Of a stretch of DNA of 55,424 nucleotides, positions 13,347 through 22,652 are shown piece after piece. The stretch's first letter is position 1. Each line of letters opens with the position of its first letter. The notes under the pieces are model-generated. The model saw only the letters and a list, made by a program, of their open reading frames with translations, ran no database searches and was not told the DNA's origin. The translations under genes were made by a program, and so were the position numbers. Origin of the DNA: Burkholderiaceae bacterium (GTDB lineage Bacteria; Pseudomonadota; Gammaproteobacteria; Burkholderiales; Burkholderiaceae_C); the NCBI GenBank assembly GCA_025458585.1, contig JALOSD010000007.1, forward strand, positions 1-55,424, read 5' to 3'.

Positions 13347-13355
13347 GCGCGTCCC

Positions 13356-16300
13356 ATGTGGATCACCCGCGTCTCGATCGCGCAGCCGGTGTTTGCGACC
13401 ATGGTGATGGTCGCGCTGACGGTGCTCGGCCTGTTCAGCTACGCGCGCCTGGGCGTCGAGCAGTTGCCCGACGTGTCGCCGCCGGTGGCCTTCGTCGACA
13501 TCGCGTACCCGGGCGCGAGCCCGGAGGCGGTCGAGCGCGAGCTCACGAAGCCGGTCGAGGAGGCGCTCAACGGCATCGCCGGCGTCAGGCGCATCACGTC
13601 GCGCAGCTTCGAGGGCCGCAGCCAGACCAGCGTCGAGTTCGGCCTCGACGCCGACATGGCGCGTGCGCTGCAGGACGTGCGCGACCGCGTCGCCGCCGTG
13701 CAGAGCGCGTTCCCGCGCGACGCGCGCGCGCCCAGCGTGCTGCGCTTCGACAACGAGAACGCGCAGCCGGTCGTCGTCGCGGCGCTGCGCTCGTCGGCGC
13801 GCACGCCGCGCGAGCTGTCGCTGCTCGCCGAGCAGACGGTCGGGCGGCGGCTGCAGCGCGTCGACGGCGTCGCGCGCGTCGAGATCAGCGGCCTGGCCAC
13901 GCGCGAGGTGCGCATCGACCTCGACCCGGCGCGGCTGCGCGCCTACGCGGTGACGCCGGCCGAGATCGCGGGCGCGCTCGCCGAGCTCAACCGCGACCAG
14001 CCGGTGGGTCTGCTCAGCGACCCGTTGCAGGACACGCTGCTGCGCGTCGAGGCTCGCGTGCGCGACCCGCGCGACTTCGCCGCCCAGGTCGTCGCGCACC
14101 GAAACGGCCTGCCGCTCACGCTCGCCGATCTCGGCACGCTCGTCGAGCGCGAACGCGAGCCCGAATCGATCGCGCGCGTGAACGGCGAGCCGGCGGTCAA
14201 CTTCAACGTCTACAAGCAGCAGGATGCGAACATCGTCGCCACCGGCGACGCCGTCAAGACGGCGCTCGACGAGCTGCGCAAGACGCTGCCGCCCGGCGTC
14301 GAGCTGCAGCTGATCTATGCCAACAGCGACTGGGTCAAGGGCAGCCTGCGCGGGCTGCAGCGCACGCTGATCGAGGGCGCGCTGCTGACGGTGGCGATCG
14401 TGTTCCTGTTCCTGCACTCGTGGCGCAGCACCGTGATCACCGGGCTGACGCTGCCAATCGCCGTCGTCAGCAGCTTCATCGCCGTGCACGCGTTCGGCTT
14501 CACGCTGAACTTCATGACGATGATGGCGCTGTCGCTGTGCATCGGCCTGCTGATCGACGACGCGATCGTCGTGCGCGAGAACATCGTGCGCCACGTCGGC
14601 CTCGGCAAGGACCACGTGCGCGCGTCGCTCGACGGCACGCAGGAGATCGGGCTGGCGGTGCTGGCCACCACGTTCGCGATCTGCGCCGTGTTCGTGCCGG
14701 TGGCGTTCATGGGCGGCATCGTCGGCAAGTTCTTCTACCCGTTCGGCATCACCGTCGTCGTCGCGGTGCTGGTGAGCCTGTTCGTCAGCTTCACGCTCGA
14801 CCCGATGCTGTCGTCGCGGTGGAAGGACCCGCCGTCGCAGCGCCTGCGCACGCTGCCGGTGATCGGCGCCGCGATTCGCGGCACCGACGCGATGCTCGAC
14901 GCGATGCACGCCGCGTACGAGCGGCTGATCCGCTGGGCGTTCAGCGGCCGCCGCTTCACGATGCCGTGGCCGGCGTACGGCCACCCCTTGGCCGCCGACG
15001 GTCACCGCGACCGCTCGGCGCCGCGCCGCTGGCGGCGCGCGACGCTGACGCCGCGCGGCGTGATCGTCGCCGCACCGACCAGGGTTTCACGCAGCTCAGC
15101 GTGCGCATGCCGGTGGGCTCGAGCCTGGCGCGCAGCGACGCCAAGGTGCGCCAGATCGAGGAGATCCTCGCCCAGTTCCCCGAGGTGAAGACGGTGTCGA
15201 CCAACGTCGGCGGGCAGGGGCAGGGGCTCGCCGTCGGGCGCAACCAGGCGACGCTCAACATCGGTCTCGTCGACCGCGACGAGCGCCGGCGCACGCAGAA
15301 GCAGGTCGAGGACGCGATCCGCGAGCGCATCGCCAAGATCCCCGGCATCGAGGTCTCGGTCGGCTTCGACCGCCCGATCTACGTCGCGATCCTCGGCCAC
15401 GACGCCGAGGGGCTCGCGCAGGTCGCGCGCGACTTCGCCGACGAGGTCCGCCGCATCCCCGGCATCGTCGACCTCGAGCTGTCAGTCAAGCCCGGGCTGC
15501 CTGCGTACGCGGTGCGCCTGAAGCCCGACGCCGTGCGCGAGCTCGGCCTGACGCCGCCGCAGCTCGCCTCGAGCCTGCGCGCCTACGTCAACGGCGAGGT
15601 CGCCACGACCTGGACGACGCCCGACGGCGAGCAGGTCGACGTGCTGCTGCGCCTGCCCGAGGCACAGCGCGAGCGCGTCGACCAGCTGCGCGCGCTGCCG
15701 GTGGCGTTCGCCCGCGACGGCACGCCGATCGCGCTCGACCGCGTCGCCGACATCGTGCCGGTTGCCAACCCCGAGGTGATCCGGCGCCAGAACCTGCAGC
15801 GGCGCGAGGCGATCTTCGCCGGCGTCGAGGGGCGGCCGGCCGGCGACGTCGGCGCCGACGTGAAGAAGCTGATCGAGCGCACGACGCTGCCGCCGGGCTA
15901 CAGCTTCGACGTCGGCGGCGCGACGCGCGAGCAGCAGGACGCGTTCCAGGCGATGCTCGGCGCGATGGTGCTCGCCGTGATCTTCATCTACATCGTGCTC
16001 GCGAGCCAGTTCGGCAGCTTCGTGCAGCCGGTGGCGATCATGGCCTCGCTGCCGCTGGCGCTGATCGGCGTGATGCTCGCGCTGCTGGTCTCGCGCGGCA
16101 CGCTCAACGTGTTCTCGATGATCGGCCTCGTGATGCTGATGGGGCTGGTGACGAAGAACGCGATCCTGCTCGTCGACTTCGCCAACCGCGCGCGCCGCGC
16201 CGGCGCCAGCGTGCCCGAGGCGCTGCTGCAGGCCGGGCAGATCCGCATGCGCCCGATCGTGATGACGACGGCGGCGATGATCTTCGGCATGCTGCCGCTC

Positions 16301-16489
16301 GCACTCGCGCTCAACGACGGCGGCGAGCTGCAGGCGCCGATGGGGCGCGCGATCATCGGCGGGCTGATCACGTCGACGCTGCTGACGCTCGTCGTCGTGC
16401 CGGTGCTCTACAGCTATCTCGCGCGCGAGCGCGTCGCAGCACCCGGCGGCGCCGTGCTGCCGCGCGCCGCGCCGGCCGACCGCGACTGA
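13356..16489 (+). pseudogene. RND efflux permease (HAE1/AcrB type), frame broken in the middle
   Basis: Inner-membrane proton-driven drug/solute exporter. The first half (13356 to about 14955) reads in one frame, from MWITRVSIAQPVFATMVMV through GLLIDDAIVVRENIVRHVG to YERLIRWAFSGRRFTM. The second half reads in another frame, from TDQGFTQLSVRMPVGSS (about 15080) to the stop at 16489, including LMGLVTKNAILLVDFANRARRAG. The total of 3,134 nt corresponds to about 1,044 codons, the normal family length, so the net defect is one base lost or two gained. Between about 14955 and 15080 no single frame encodes the expected transmembrane helix, which suggests more than one small indel. If real, the pump is dead or split; if an assembly error, it is a normal HAE1 pump with its adaptor. 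Confidence 0.85.
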
Positions 16490-16508
16490 CGCGCGGGGAC
16501 GCGCGGCG

Positions 16509-17441
16509 TCAGAAACGCCCGCTCAGGCTGAGCGCGAGCATCGGCGCGGTGCCGTGGTCGACCGAGACGATCGTGCGCCCGCCATCGGCGTTGATCTCGA
16601 GCTCGCCGCCGAACTGCGCGCCGGCGAACAGCGACAGCGACAGCTCCGGCGTGAAGCGGTACTGCAGGCGGGCGAAGGCGATCGCGCCCGAGTAGCTGCC
16701 GGTGCCGTTCGGCGCCGGCGGGTAGTAGTCGGTGAGGCGAAAGCGCAGCGACCGGTACGCGCCGCCGACGCTCGCCTCCCAGCCGCCGTCGAAGCTGCGC
16801 ACGAGCTCGAGGCCGGCCGGGCCCGTGGGGCCGGCCGTCAGCGGGTTGGTCAGTCGCCAGCGGTCGTCGAGCTGCCACTCGACGAGCAGGATCGGGAACA
16901 CGGTGTCGTCGTCGAGGCCGCGGAAGTACGAAAAACCGAACCCGACGTACTGGCGCGGCGAGACCGCGTAGCTCACGGCGACGACGCTGCCGTAGCGCGC
17001 GCCCTCGCCGTTGAGCGCCTCGTCGGCCGTCGCGATCTGGTACGACGGCACGACGGAGACGCTCCACTGGCGGTCGACCGCGAAGCGCATCGGCACCGAA
17101 ATCGTCCGCAGATGCACCGCGGACCATGGATCGAGCTGCGGCACGAGGCCGCTGCCGGAGAACTTGAACCGGTGGTCGAACGACGACAGTCCCAGGCCGA
17201 CGCTCAGGCGAGGGTTCGCGGCGTAGTTGGCCGACAGCGACACGCCGATCGAGTCGAGCTGCACGCTGCCGCCGCCGTCGAGATCGGCGTCGCCGAACCA
17301 CGCCGCCGAGGCCGCGACGCCGAAGGTCCACGGGCTGCCCGGGCCGGCGCCTTGCGCCTGAACGGCGCCGCTCAATGCGCAAAGGGCGAGCAGAGCGAGG
17401 CTCGGGATGTGACGGTGGGGTCGAACCGGTGGTGCGGGCAT
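16509..17441 (-). CDS. Predicted outer-membrane beta-barrel protein (DUF6268-like)
   Basis: A predicted secreted outer-membrane barrel of unknown function, about 310 residues. The chosen start gives a signal peptide: a basic PHRH, a hydrophobic SLALLALCALSG, then VQAQG as cleavage site. The mature part has many alternating beta-strand segments rich in Gly and aromatics (VSLSANYAANPRLSVGLGLS, YVGFGFSYFRGLDDD) and ends in LSGRF, the terminal Phe expected for BAM-assembled barrels. The length and strand pattern resemble DUF6268 proteins (assignment from memory). Longer in-frame starts exist at 17486 and 17498 but would bury the signal peptide. It converges on the RND gene and diverges from the small lipoprotein gene. 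Confidence 0.75.
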   Translation of the reverse strand: MPAPPVRPHRHIPSLALLALCALSGAVQAQGAGPGSPWTFGVAASAAWFGDADLDGGGSVQLDSIGVSLSANYAANPRLSVGLGLSSFDHRFKFSGSGLVPQLDPWSAVHLRTISVPMRFAVDRQWSVSVVPSYQIATADEALNGEGARYGSVVAVSYAVSPRQYVGFGFSYFRGLDDDTVFPILLVEWQLDDRWRLTNPLTAGPTGPAGLELVRSFDGGWEASVGGAYRSLRFRLTDYYPPAPNGTGSYSGAIAFARLQYRFTPELSLSLFAGAQFGGELEINADGGRTIVSVDHGTAPMLALSLSGRF

Positions 17442-17586
17442 GGCGGGCAAGGGTCTAGGCTGCGTCGGGATGTCGGCGGTCGGCATAGATTGTTTCATGC
17501 CGCGTGCGCAGGCCGGCGGTCGGTGCCGGGGAGCGTCGCCAGGCCGCGCGGGGCGGCCGCCGCGCGCGATCCGCGATACTGCGCCC

Positions 17587-17844
17587 ATGCTCGACTGCCC
17601 CCAAACCTCAGGCACGTTCGGTCGGCGCCGTTCCCGGGCACGCCGGCCGGCGGTGATCGCGTTGCCGGTGCTCGCGGCACTGCTGCTGGCAGGCTGCGAA
17701 GCGCCGACGAAGGGTTTCGCCGGCCCCGGCTGCTACGACTACCGCGGCGTGCGCGACGCCGCGGTCGCGACCGAGGCCGAGTGCCGGGCGCTGAACATGG
17801 ACTGGTACACCACCGCGCCGCCGGGCATGCGCAGCGTGCCGTGA
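17587..17844 (+). CDS. Small predicted lipoprotein, unknown function
   Basis: The 85-residue product has a basic N-terminus (RRRSRARRP), a hydrophobic stretch (AVIALPVLAAL) and a clear lipobox LLAGC with Cys at about residue 38. The mature part is short (about 48 residues) and has two further Cys (GCYDY, EAECRAL) that could form a disulfide. It does not match a family I recognise. Upstream in-frame Mets exist, but only the start at 17587 leaves a lipoprotein signal of normal length. It is divergent from the beta-barrel gene. Confidence 0.65.
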   Translation: MLDCPQTSGTFGRRRSRARRPAVIALPVLAALLLAGCEAPTKGFAGPGCYDYRGVRDAAVATEAECRALNMDWYTTAPPGMRSVP

Positions 17845-17881
17845 CCGCACCGGCGGCCGACGACCGGCGGCGACGGCCGGC

Positions 17882-19408
17882 TCAGGCGTCGCGCGCGGCC
17901 TCGCGCTCGCGCAGCTCGGTCTTCAGCACCTTGCCGTAGTTGTTCTTCGGCAGCGCGTCGACGACACGGTAGACCTTCGGCCGCTTGTAGCGCGCGATGT
18001 GCTCGAGGCAGTGCGCGTCGAGCAGGGCTGCGAGGGCGTCCGGCGGTGCGCCGCGCGGCACGACGTACGCCACAAGCGTCTCGCCCCACTCGGGGTCGGG
18101 CCGACCGACGACGGCGACCTCGGCGACCGCCGGGTGCAGCAGCAGCGCTTCCTCGACCTCGCGCGGGTAGACGTTGTTGCCGCCGCTGATCACGAGGTCC
18201 TTGCTGCGGTCGAGCAGCGTCAGGAAGCCTTCGTCGTCGAGGCGGCCGACGTCGCCGGTGTAGAGCCAGCCGTCGCGTATCGTCGCCGCCGTCGCCTCGG
18301 CGTTGGCCCAATAGCCGGCCATCACGACGTCGCCGCGCACGCAGACCTCGCCCGGGGCGCCGGGCGGCAGCGCGCGGCCGTCGGCGTCGCGGATCGACAG
18401 TTCGACGTTCGGCTGCGCGACGCCGACCGACGCCGCGCGCTCGGCCCACCTCTGGTGTGCGCGGTCCTCGAGCACGTGCTTCGGCAGCACCGTGATCGTC
18501 ATCGGGCTTTCGCCCTGGCCGTAGATCTGCGCCAGGTGCGGGCCCAGCGCCGCGCGCGCGGCCACGAGGTCGGCGAGGTACATCGGCGCGCCGCCGTAGA
18601 CGATCGTCGCCAGCCCCGACGGGGCAACGCCGTGCTCGCGCGCGTGCGCGGCGAGGCGGTTGACGATCGTCGGCGCGGCGAAGCACGAGGCGTGGCGCCA
18701 GTGCGCGGCGAGGGCGAAGAACTCGGCCGCGTCGAGGCCGCCGCTGTCGGGCACGACGTTGACGCCACCCGTCATCACGTAGGGCAGGTGGTACATGCCG
18801 CTGCCGTGGCTGAGCGGCGCCGGGTGCAGGCAGGCGTCGCCCGGCTGCAGCGGCTGCACGGTGGCGAGGTACGCCAGCGCGCACTCGCGCAGGTTGCGCG
18901 GCGTGAGCGTGACGCCCTTCGGCCGCCCGGTGGTGCCGCTGGTGTAGAAGAGCCAGGCCGCGTCGCCATCGGCGCGTTCGACGGGCTCGGCGAGCGGCCC
19001 GCCCGCCTGCCACGGCGCCAGCGCCGCGGCGACGTCGAGCACGGCGCAGCCCTGCGGCACGTGGCCGTCGAGCGCCTGCGCGTGCGCAGCGTCGACGACG
19101 ACGAGCTTCGCGCCGCTGTGGCCCAGGATCCAGCCCGCCTCGCGCCCGTGCAGGCGCTCGTTCATCGGCACAACGACGAGCCCGGCCCACCACGCGCCCC
19201 ACAGCGCGAACAGGTACGGCGGCGCGTTGCGCAGGTACAGCGCGACGCGGTCACCTGGCGCGAGCTCTCGCCCGCGCAGCCACCCGGCGGTGCGCGCCGC
19301 GGCGTCGGCGAAGTCGCGGTAGGTCGCGACGCAGGTGGTGCCATGCGCGACCGCCGGTCGGGCGGGGTGCAGGCGGGCGCTGCGTTGCAGCCACAGGGCG
19401 GGGTTCAT
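17882..19408 (-). CDS. AMP-dependent acyl-CoA synthetase/ligase
   Basis: Activates a carboxylic acid to its acyl-CoA through an acyl-adenylate, in the cytoplasm. The 508 residues hold the standard ANL-family motifs: the P-loop-like YTSGTTGRPKGVTLT near 165, the adenine-binding IYGQGESPM near 295, GWLYTGDVGRLD near 390, the hinge DLVISGGNNVYPREVEE near 415, and the C-terminal catalytic Lys in PKNNYGKVLK. The start at 19408 (MNPALWLQRSARLHP) is the usual position for this family. It lies 82 bases downstream of puhE on the same strand, so it may be read from the photosynthesis operon. The acid cannot be told from the sequence; fatty or aromatic acids are possible. Confidence 0.9.
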   Translation of the reverse strand: MNPALWLQRSARLHPARPAVAHGTTCVATYRDFADAAARTAGWLRGRELAPGDRVALYLRNAPPYLFALWGAWWAGLVVVPMNERLHGREAGWILGHSGAKLVVVDAAHAQALDGHVPQGCAVLDVAAALAPWQAGGPLAEPVERADGDAAWLFYTSGTTGRPKGVTLTPRNLRECALAYLATVQPLQPGDACLHPAPLSHGSGMYHLPYVMTGGVNVVPDSGGLDAAEFFALAAHWRHASCFAAPTIVNRLAAHAREHGVAPSGLATIVYGGAPMYLADLVAARAALGPHLAQIYGQGESPMTITVLPKHVLEDRAHQRWAERAASVGVAQPNVELSIRDADGRALPPGAPGEVCVRGDVVMAGYWANAEATAATIRDGWLYTGDVGRLDDEGFLTLLDRSKDLVISGGNNVYPREVEEALLLHPAVAEVAVVGRPDPEWGETLVAYVVPRGAPPDALAALLDAHCLEHIARYKRPKVYRVVDALPKNNYGKVLKTELREREAARDA

Positions 19409-19490
19409 CGGCGGTCCGGCACGGTCGCGAACGGCGCCGATGGTACCGGGCGGGTGCGCCGGCCGAGCCGGGGCGGTGGCGTCGCTGCCG

Positions 19491-20342
19491 TCAGCGCGGC
19501 GGGCGGGTCGCTGCCGGCGCGACGGCGACCGGCGCCGGCCGCGCGTCCGGCGGGAGCGCAAGTGTCACGGCGTGGCCGCCACGCTGGCGCGAGCGCAGGC
19601 CCCAGCTCCACAGCTGCTCCGACGGCAGCGGCAGCACGAGGAACCAGTGCTCGAGCACCGCCAGCGACAGCAGCGTGCCCGCGAAGGTGAGGGCGACGAC
19701 GTCGAACGCGCTCGCACCCTCGGCCACCGCGGCCTGCCAGACCATCATCGCGACGATCGTCGCGACGATCACCGAGAACGGAAACAGCGCGTTGCTCGGC
19801 GCGCGCCGGAAGTAGGACTGCAGGTAGGCGAGGTGCGGCGGCAGGAAGCCTTCGTTGAGGTTGCGCACGCCAAGGAAGACGTTGAGCTTGGCGCTCTGCC
19901 GCATCACCCACAGGATGAGGTAGGTCCACAGGCCGACCGGGTTCTCGCCGCCCCAGGTCGCGGCCAGCACCGCGGCGAACAGCGCGACGAGCGCGAGCTC
20001 GTGGTGCAGCACCGCCTGCAGCGCACAGCGAAAACGCGGCCAGCCGACGGTGCCCGGCGGCAGCGCAGTGCGTCGCGAGCCGGTGACGACGCCGAGCAGG
20101 AAGGCGATCTCCTGCCAGGCCCACACCATCACGCCGCAGGTGAACGCCAGATAGGCGCCGGTGATGCGGGTGTCGTCGCGCGTGGCGTACAGGCCCAGCA
20201 ATGCCAGCGCGAGCAGGAAGGTCGCGACGGCCATCGTGACCTTGAACGTGCGCCGGGGCAGCCCGTCGAGGTAGAGGATGACGCCGGTGCTGAACCACCA
20301 CACGAAGAGGGTGAACAGCACCGGGCCGAGGTACGTCGTCAT
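19491..20342 (-). CDS. puhE: Photosynthetic complex assembly protein PuhE
   Basis: Integral membrane protein (DUF3623 family) that aids formation of the reaction centre-LH1 core; disruption of its homologue in Rhodobacter slows photosynthetic growth. The 283 residues contain about seven hydrophobic segments, starting with LGPVLFTLFVWWFSTGVILYL. The family stretches WVMRQSAKLNVFLGVRNLNEGFLPPHL and WFLVLPLPSEQLWSWGL are both present. The C-terminal 25 residues are Pro/Ala-rich and look like a loose tail. It is the last recognised gene of the bchF-to-puhE operon, 34 bases after acsF. Confidence 0.93.
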   Translation of the reverse strand: MTTYLGPVLFTLFVWWFSTGVILYLDGLPRRTFKVTMAVATFLLALALLGLYATRDDTRITGAYLAFTCGVMVWAWQEIAFLLGVVTGSRRTALPPGTVGWPRFRCALQAVLHHELALVALFAAVLAATWGGENPVGLWTYLILWVMRQSAKLNVFLGVRNLNEGFLPPHLAYLQSYFRRAPSNALFPFSVIVATIVAMMVWQAAVAEGASAFDVVALTFAGTLLSLAVLEHWFLVLPLPSEQLWSWGLRSRQRGGHAVTLALPPDARPAPVAVAPAATRPPR

Positions 20343-20376
20343 GCGGCGGCTCCGGCGCTCGTCGCGGGCCCGGCGT

Positions 20377-21450
20377 TCACCAGGCGGGTTGCAGCCGGGT
20401 CTGCTGCGGCAGCGCGTGCGACTTCACCGGCAGCAGGTACACGCGGGCGAAGGTCAGCGCGGCGCCGGCGCTCCACCAGGCGCGCTGCAGCTGGCCGACG
20501 ACGCCGCCACGCGCCTTCGCCTCGGCGGCCTTCGACATGCAGACGAACAGGCGCTCCATGCCGGCGCGGAACGCCGGGTGGTCGATGTCGAGCGAGATCG
20601 GGAACACCTGCTTGCTGATCTCGGTGGTGATGCGAAACACGGTGTAGTCGTACTCGGTCGACGCGAGACCCATCGCCTCGTGCAGCTGCGGGCGCATGTG
20701 GTCGCGCACGTACATGGTCGCGAACACGGCGAGCAGGAAGAAGCGGATCCACAGCAGGTTGCCTCCCGACAGCAGGTGCGGGTGGGCGCGCATGATCAGC
20801 GCGAAGCTCTCGCCGTGGCGGAATTCGTCGTTGCACCAGCGCTCGAACCAGCGGAAGATCGGGTGGAAGCGCCTGTCGGGGTGGCGCTCGAGCTGGCGGT
20901 AGATCGTGATGTAGCGCGCGTAGCCGATCTTCTCCGACAGGTACGTCGCGTAGAAGATGTACTTCGGCTTGAAGTAGGTGTACTTCTTCGTGCGCTTGAT
21001 GTCGCCGAGGTCCACGCCCATGCCGTAGTCCTTCAGCGACTGGTTGATGAAGCCGGCGTGGCGCGACTCGTCGCGCGCCATGAATTCCATCAGCTGCTTC
21101 ACGTCGGGGTTCGAGACGTTCTTCTTGATCTCGTTGTAGAGCACGCAGCCGCTGAACTCCGACGTGATCGAGCTGATCAGGAAGTCCTTGAACTCCTGGT
21201 CGAGTTCGGGCGGCAGTTCGCGGAGCTCGTCCTTGAAGGCGGCGTCGCGCTGGAAGTGGTCGTGGTTGTTGTCGCCTTCGTACTCGGCCATCATCGCGTC
21301 CCACTCGGCGCGCACGCTGCCGACGTCGATGCGATCCATCGCGGCGAAGTCGGTCGTGTAGAAGCGCGGCGCGATGATCGAGTCGGCGCGTGCGCGCGCG
21401 GTGGCCTCGGCCGAGACGCCCTTGGGGATCGGGGCGGTGGTGGTGTTCAT
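20377..21450 (-). CDS. acsF: Mg-protoporphyrin IX monomethyl ester oxidative cyclase, aerobic
   Basis: Di-iron monooxygenase that forms the fifth ring of (bacterio)chlorophyll using O2, giving divinyl protochlorophyllide. The 357 residues match the family. The two ExxH iron motifs are in MARDESRH (about 128-131) and NDEFRHGE (about 209-212). An AGGAG site lies at normal distance from the ATG. It sits between puhC and puhE, as in Rubrivivax. The oxygen-independent enzyme bchE is not in the window, so pigment synthesis encoded here depends on oxygen unless bchE lies elsewhere. Confidence 0.97.
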   Translation of the reverse strand: MNTTTAPIPKGVSAEATARARADSIIAPRFYTTDFAAMDRIDVGSVRAEWDAMMAEYEGDNNHDHFQRDAAFKDELRELPPELDQEFKDFLISSITSEFSGCVLYNEIKKNVSNPDVKQLMEFMARDESRHAGFINQSLKDYGMGVDLGDIKRTKKYTYFKPKYIFYATYLSEKIGYARYITIYRQLERHPDRRFHPIFRWFERWCNDEFRHGESFALIMRAHPHLLSGGNLLWIRFFLLAVFATMYVRDHMRPQLHEAMGLASTEYDYTVFRITTEISKQVFPISLDIDHPAFRAGMERLFVCMSKAAEAKARGGVVGQLQRAWWSAGAALTFARVYLLPVKSHALPQQTRLQPAW

Positions 21451-21465
21451 GCGGGTGTCTCCTGG

Positions 21466-21918
21466 TCAGCGCGTGTCGCGCAGCATCAGTTCGGCGAACA
21501 CGGCGGCGTTGGTCGGCCCGAACGAGCCGAGGTCGACCTTGCGGCCGGTGGCGGGGTCGGCCAGCGTCATGCGGCCGTCGGCGTGCGCGACGAGGCGAAA
21601 CGGCACGTCGTCACCGATGCCCGAGCGCCGGCGCTCGCGCGCCAGCCCGCGCATCGTGCCGCGCAGGAAGCCGTTGCTGCCGGGCTCGATCTTGCGCACG
21701 AGCGCGTCGTTGGACGGGTCGACGACGTCGATGCTGCCGTCGCTGCGGTCGAGGAAGCGCAGGTCGCGCTGCTCGACGACCGGCGGTTCGGGCACCTTGA
21801 CGACGCCGATGCCGGTCAGGCGCACGAAGGCGACGAGCACGACGACGGCGACGACCATCGCGGCGGCGCTGCGCAGGATGAAGCGGGGGAGCTGCGGGTG
21901 GGCGGCGGCTTGGCTCAT
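21466..21918 (-). CDS. puhC: Photosynthetic complex assembly protein PuhC
   Basis: A small membrane-anchored protein that promotes organisation of the RC-LH1 core. Its 150 residues have one helix near the N-terminus (about 14-35) and a soluble periplasmic part with RDLRFLDRSDGSIDVVD, RGTMRGLARERRR and DPATGRKVDLGSFGPTNAAVFAELM. This stretch (fast-forward through "GxxGFLRG...R" to "FGPTNxxxF") is typical of PuhC. It follows puhB by 16 bases and precedes acsF by 15, so the three are co-transcribed. Confidence 0.92.
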   Translation of the reverse strand: MSQAAAHPQLPRFILRSAAAMVVAVVVLVAFVRLTGIGVVKVPEPPVVEQRDLRFLDRSDGSIDVVDPSNDALVRKIEPGSNGFLRGTMRGLARERRRSGIGDDVPFRLVAHADGRMTLADPATGRKVDLGSFGPTNAAVFAELMLRDTR

Positions 21919-21934
21919 GGCGCGTGCACTCCGT

Positions 21935-22609
21935 TCAGGCGGCGAGCACGCGGCCCGCGGGCGCCGCGCCCGGCCCGGTGGCGAGCGTGCCGGCGGCGGC
22001 CAGCGGCTGGCGTGCCTGGCCAGCCGCCGCGGCCAGTGCGTCGGCGAGCTTCGCGGCGACGCTGCGGGCCTGCGGCAGCGCGCGCAGCGTCGGCTGCGGC
22101 CGGCGCACGTGCCAGGGCCGCGCGTGCGGCCACAGGTGCAGGTACGCGATGCGCTCGGGGCCGGCGAGCGCGAGCGAGATGTCGCCGGTGCCGTCGGCGT
22201 GGCAGCGCAGGTCGGCGCTCGCGATGCGCGCGAGCGGCAGGTTGAAGCTGATGCTCAGCACGACGCCGACGCGCATCACGACGCGGCGGTTCGTCAGCGT
22301 GTAGACGGTGCTGCGCGCCATCAGCCACGCGATCAGCATCAGCAGGCCGACGGCGATGCCGGCCAGCGGCAGCGTCCACGCGGCGGCGAGCAGCGCATCG
22401 ACCGCGCCGCCGCCACCGCCGAGCACGTCGGCCACGCGCCAGGCGATCAGCAGCCCGAAGTAGACGAGCACCTTGCGCACGTGCAGCGCGTCGATCGCCA
22501 GCCGCTGCCAGTGCGGTGCGCCCTGCCAGACGATGCGTTCACCCGCGGGCAGCACTTCGGGCAAGCCGTGCACCGGCTCGTGGTCGTGTTCGGGTTCGGC
22601 ATGGCTCAT
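21935..22609 (-). CDS. puhB: Photosynthetic complex assembly protein PuhB
   Basis: Assembly factor for the reaction centre; in Rhodobacter it forms a dimer and is needed for normal RC levels. The 224 residues start with a charged soluble part (EPEHDHEPVHGLPEVLPAGERIVWQG), then hydrophobic helices at about 48-68 and 78-100. A bacterial PH-like domain follows (ARSTVYTLTNRRVVMRVGVVLSI). An AGGAG ribosome site precedes the ATG. It lies 43 bases after puhA. The end is Ala/Gly-rich and probably disordered. Confidence 0.93.
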   Translation of the reverse strand: MSHAEPEHDHEPVHGLPEVLPAGERIVWQGAPHWQRLAIDALHVRKVLVYFGLLIAWRVADVLGGGGGAVDALLAAAWTLPLAGIAVGLLMLIAWLMARSTVYTLTNRRVVMRVGVVLSISFNLPLARIASADLRCHADGTGDISLALAGPERIAYLHLWPHARPWHVRRPQPTLRALPQARSVAAKLADALAAAAGQARQPLAAAGTLATGPGAAPAGRVLAA

Positions 22610-22652
22610 CGTCGGCTCCTGGACTCGTTGTGCGTCGCGGCGCGGCCGCAGG

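Noticed and set aside
12090..15005. A 970-codon minus-strand frame across the RND genes
   Set aside because: Shadow of the adaptor and permease genes; no motifs, no start site, and the RND proteins are unmistakable.
16488..16510. Inverted repeat GACGC...GCGTC between the convergent RND and beta-barrel genes
   Set aside because: Only five pairs around a 13-base loop and no T-run; too weak to call a terminator.
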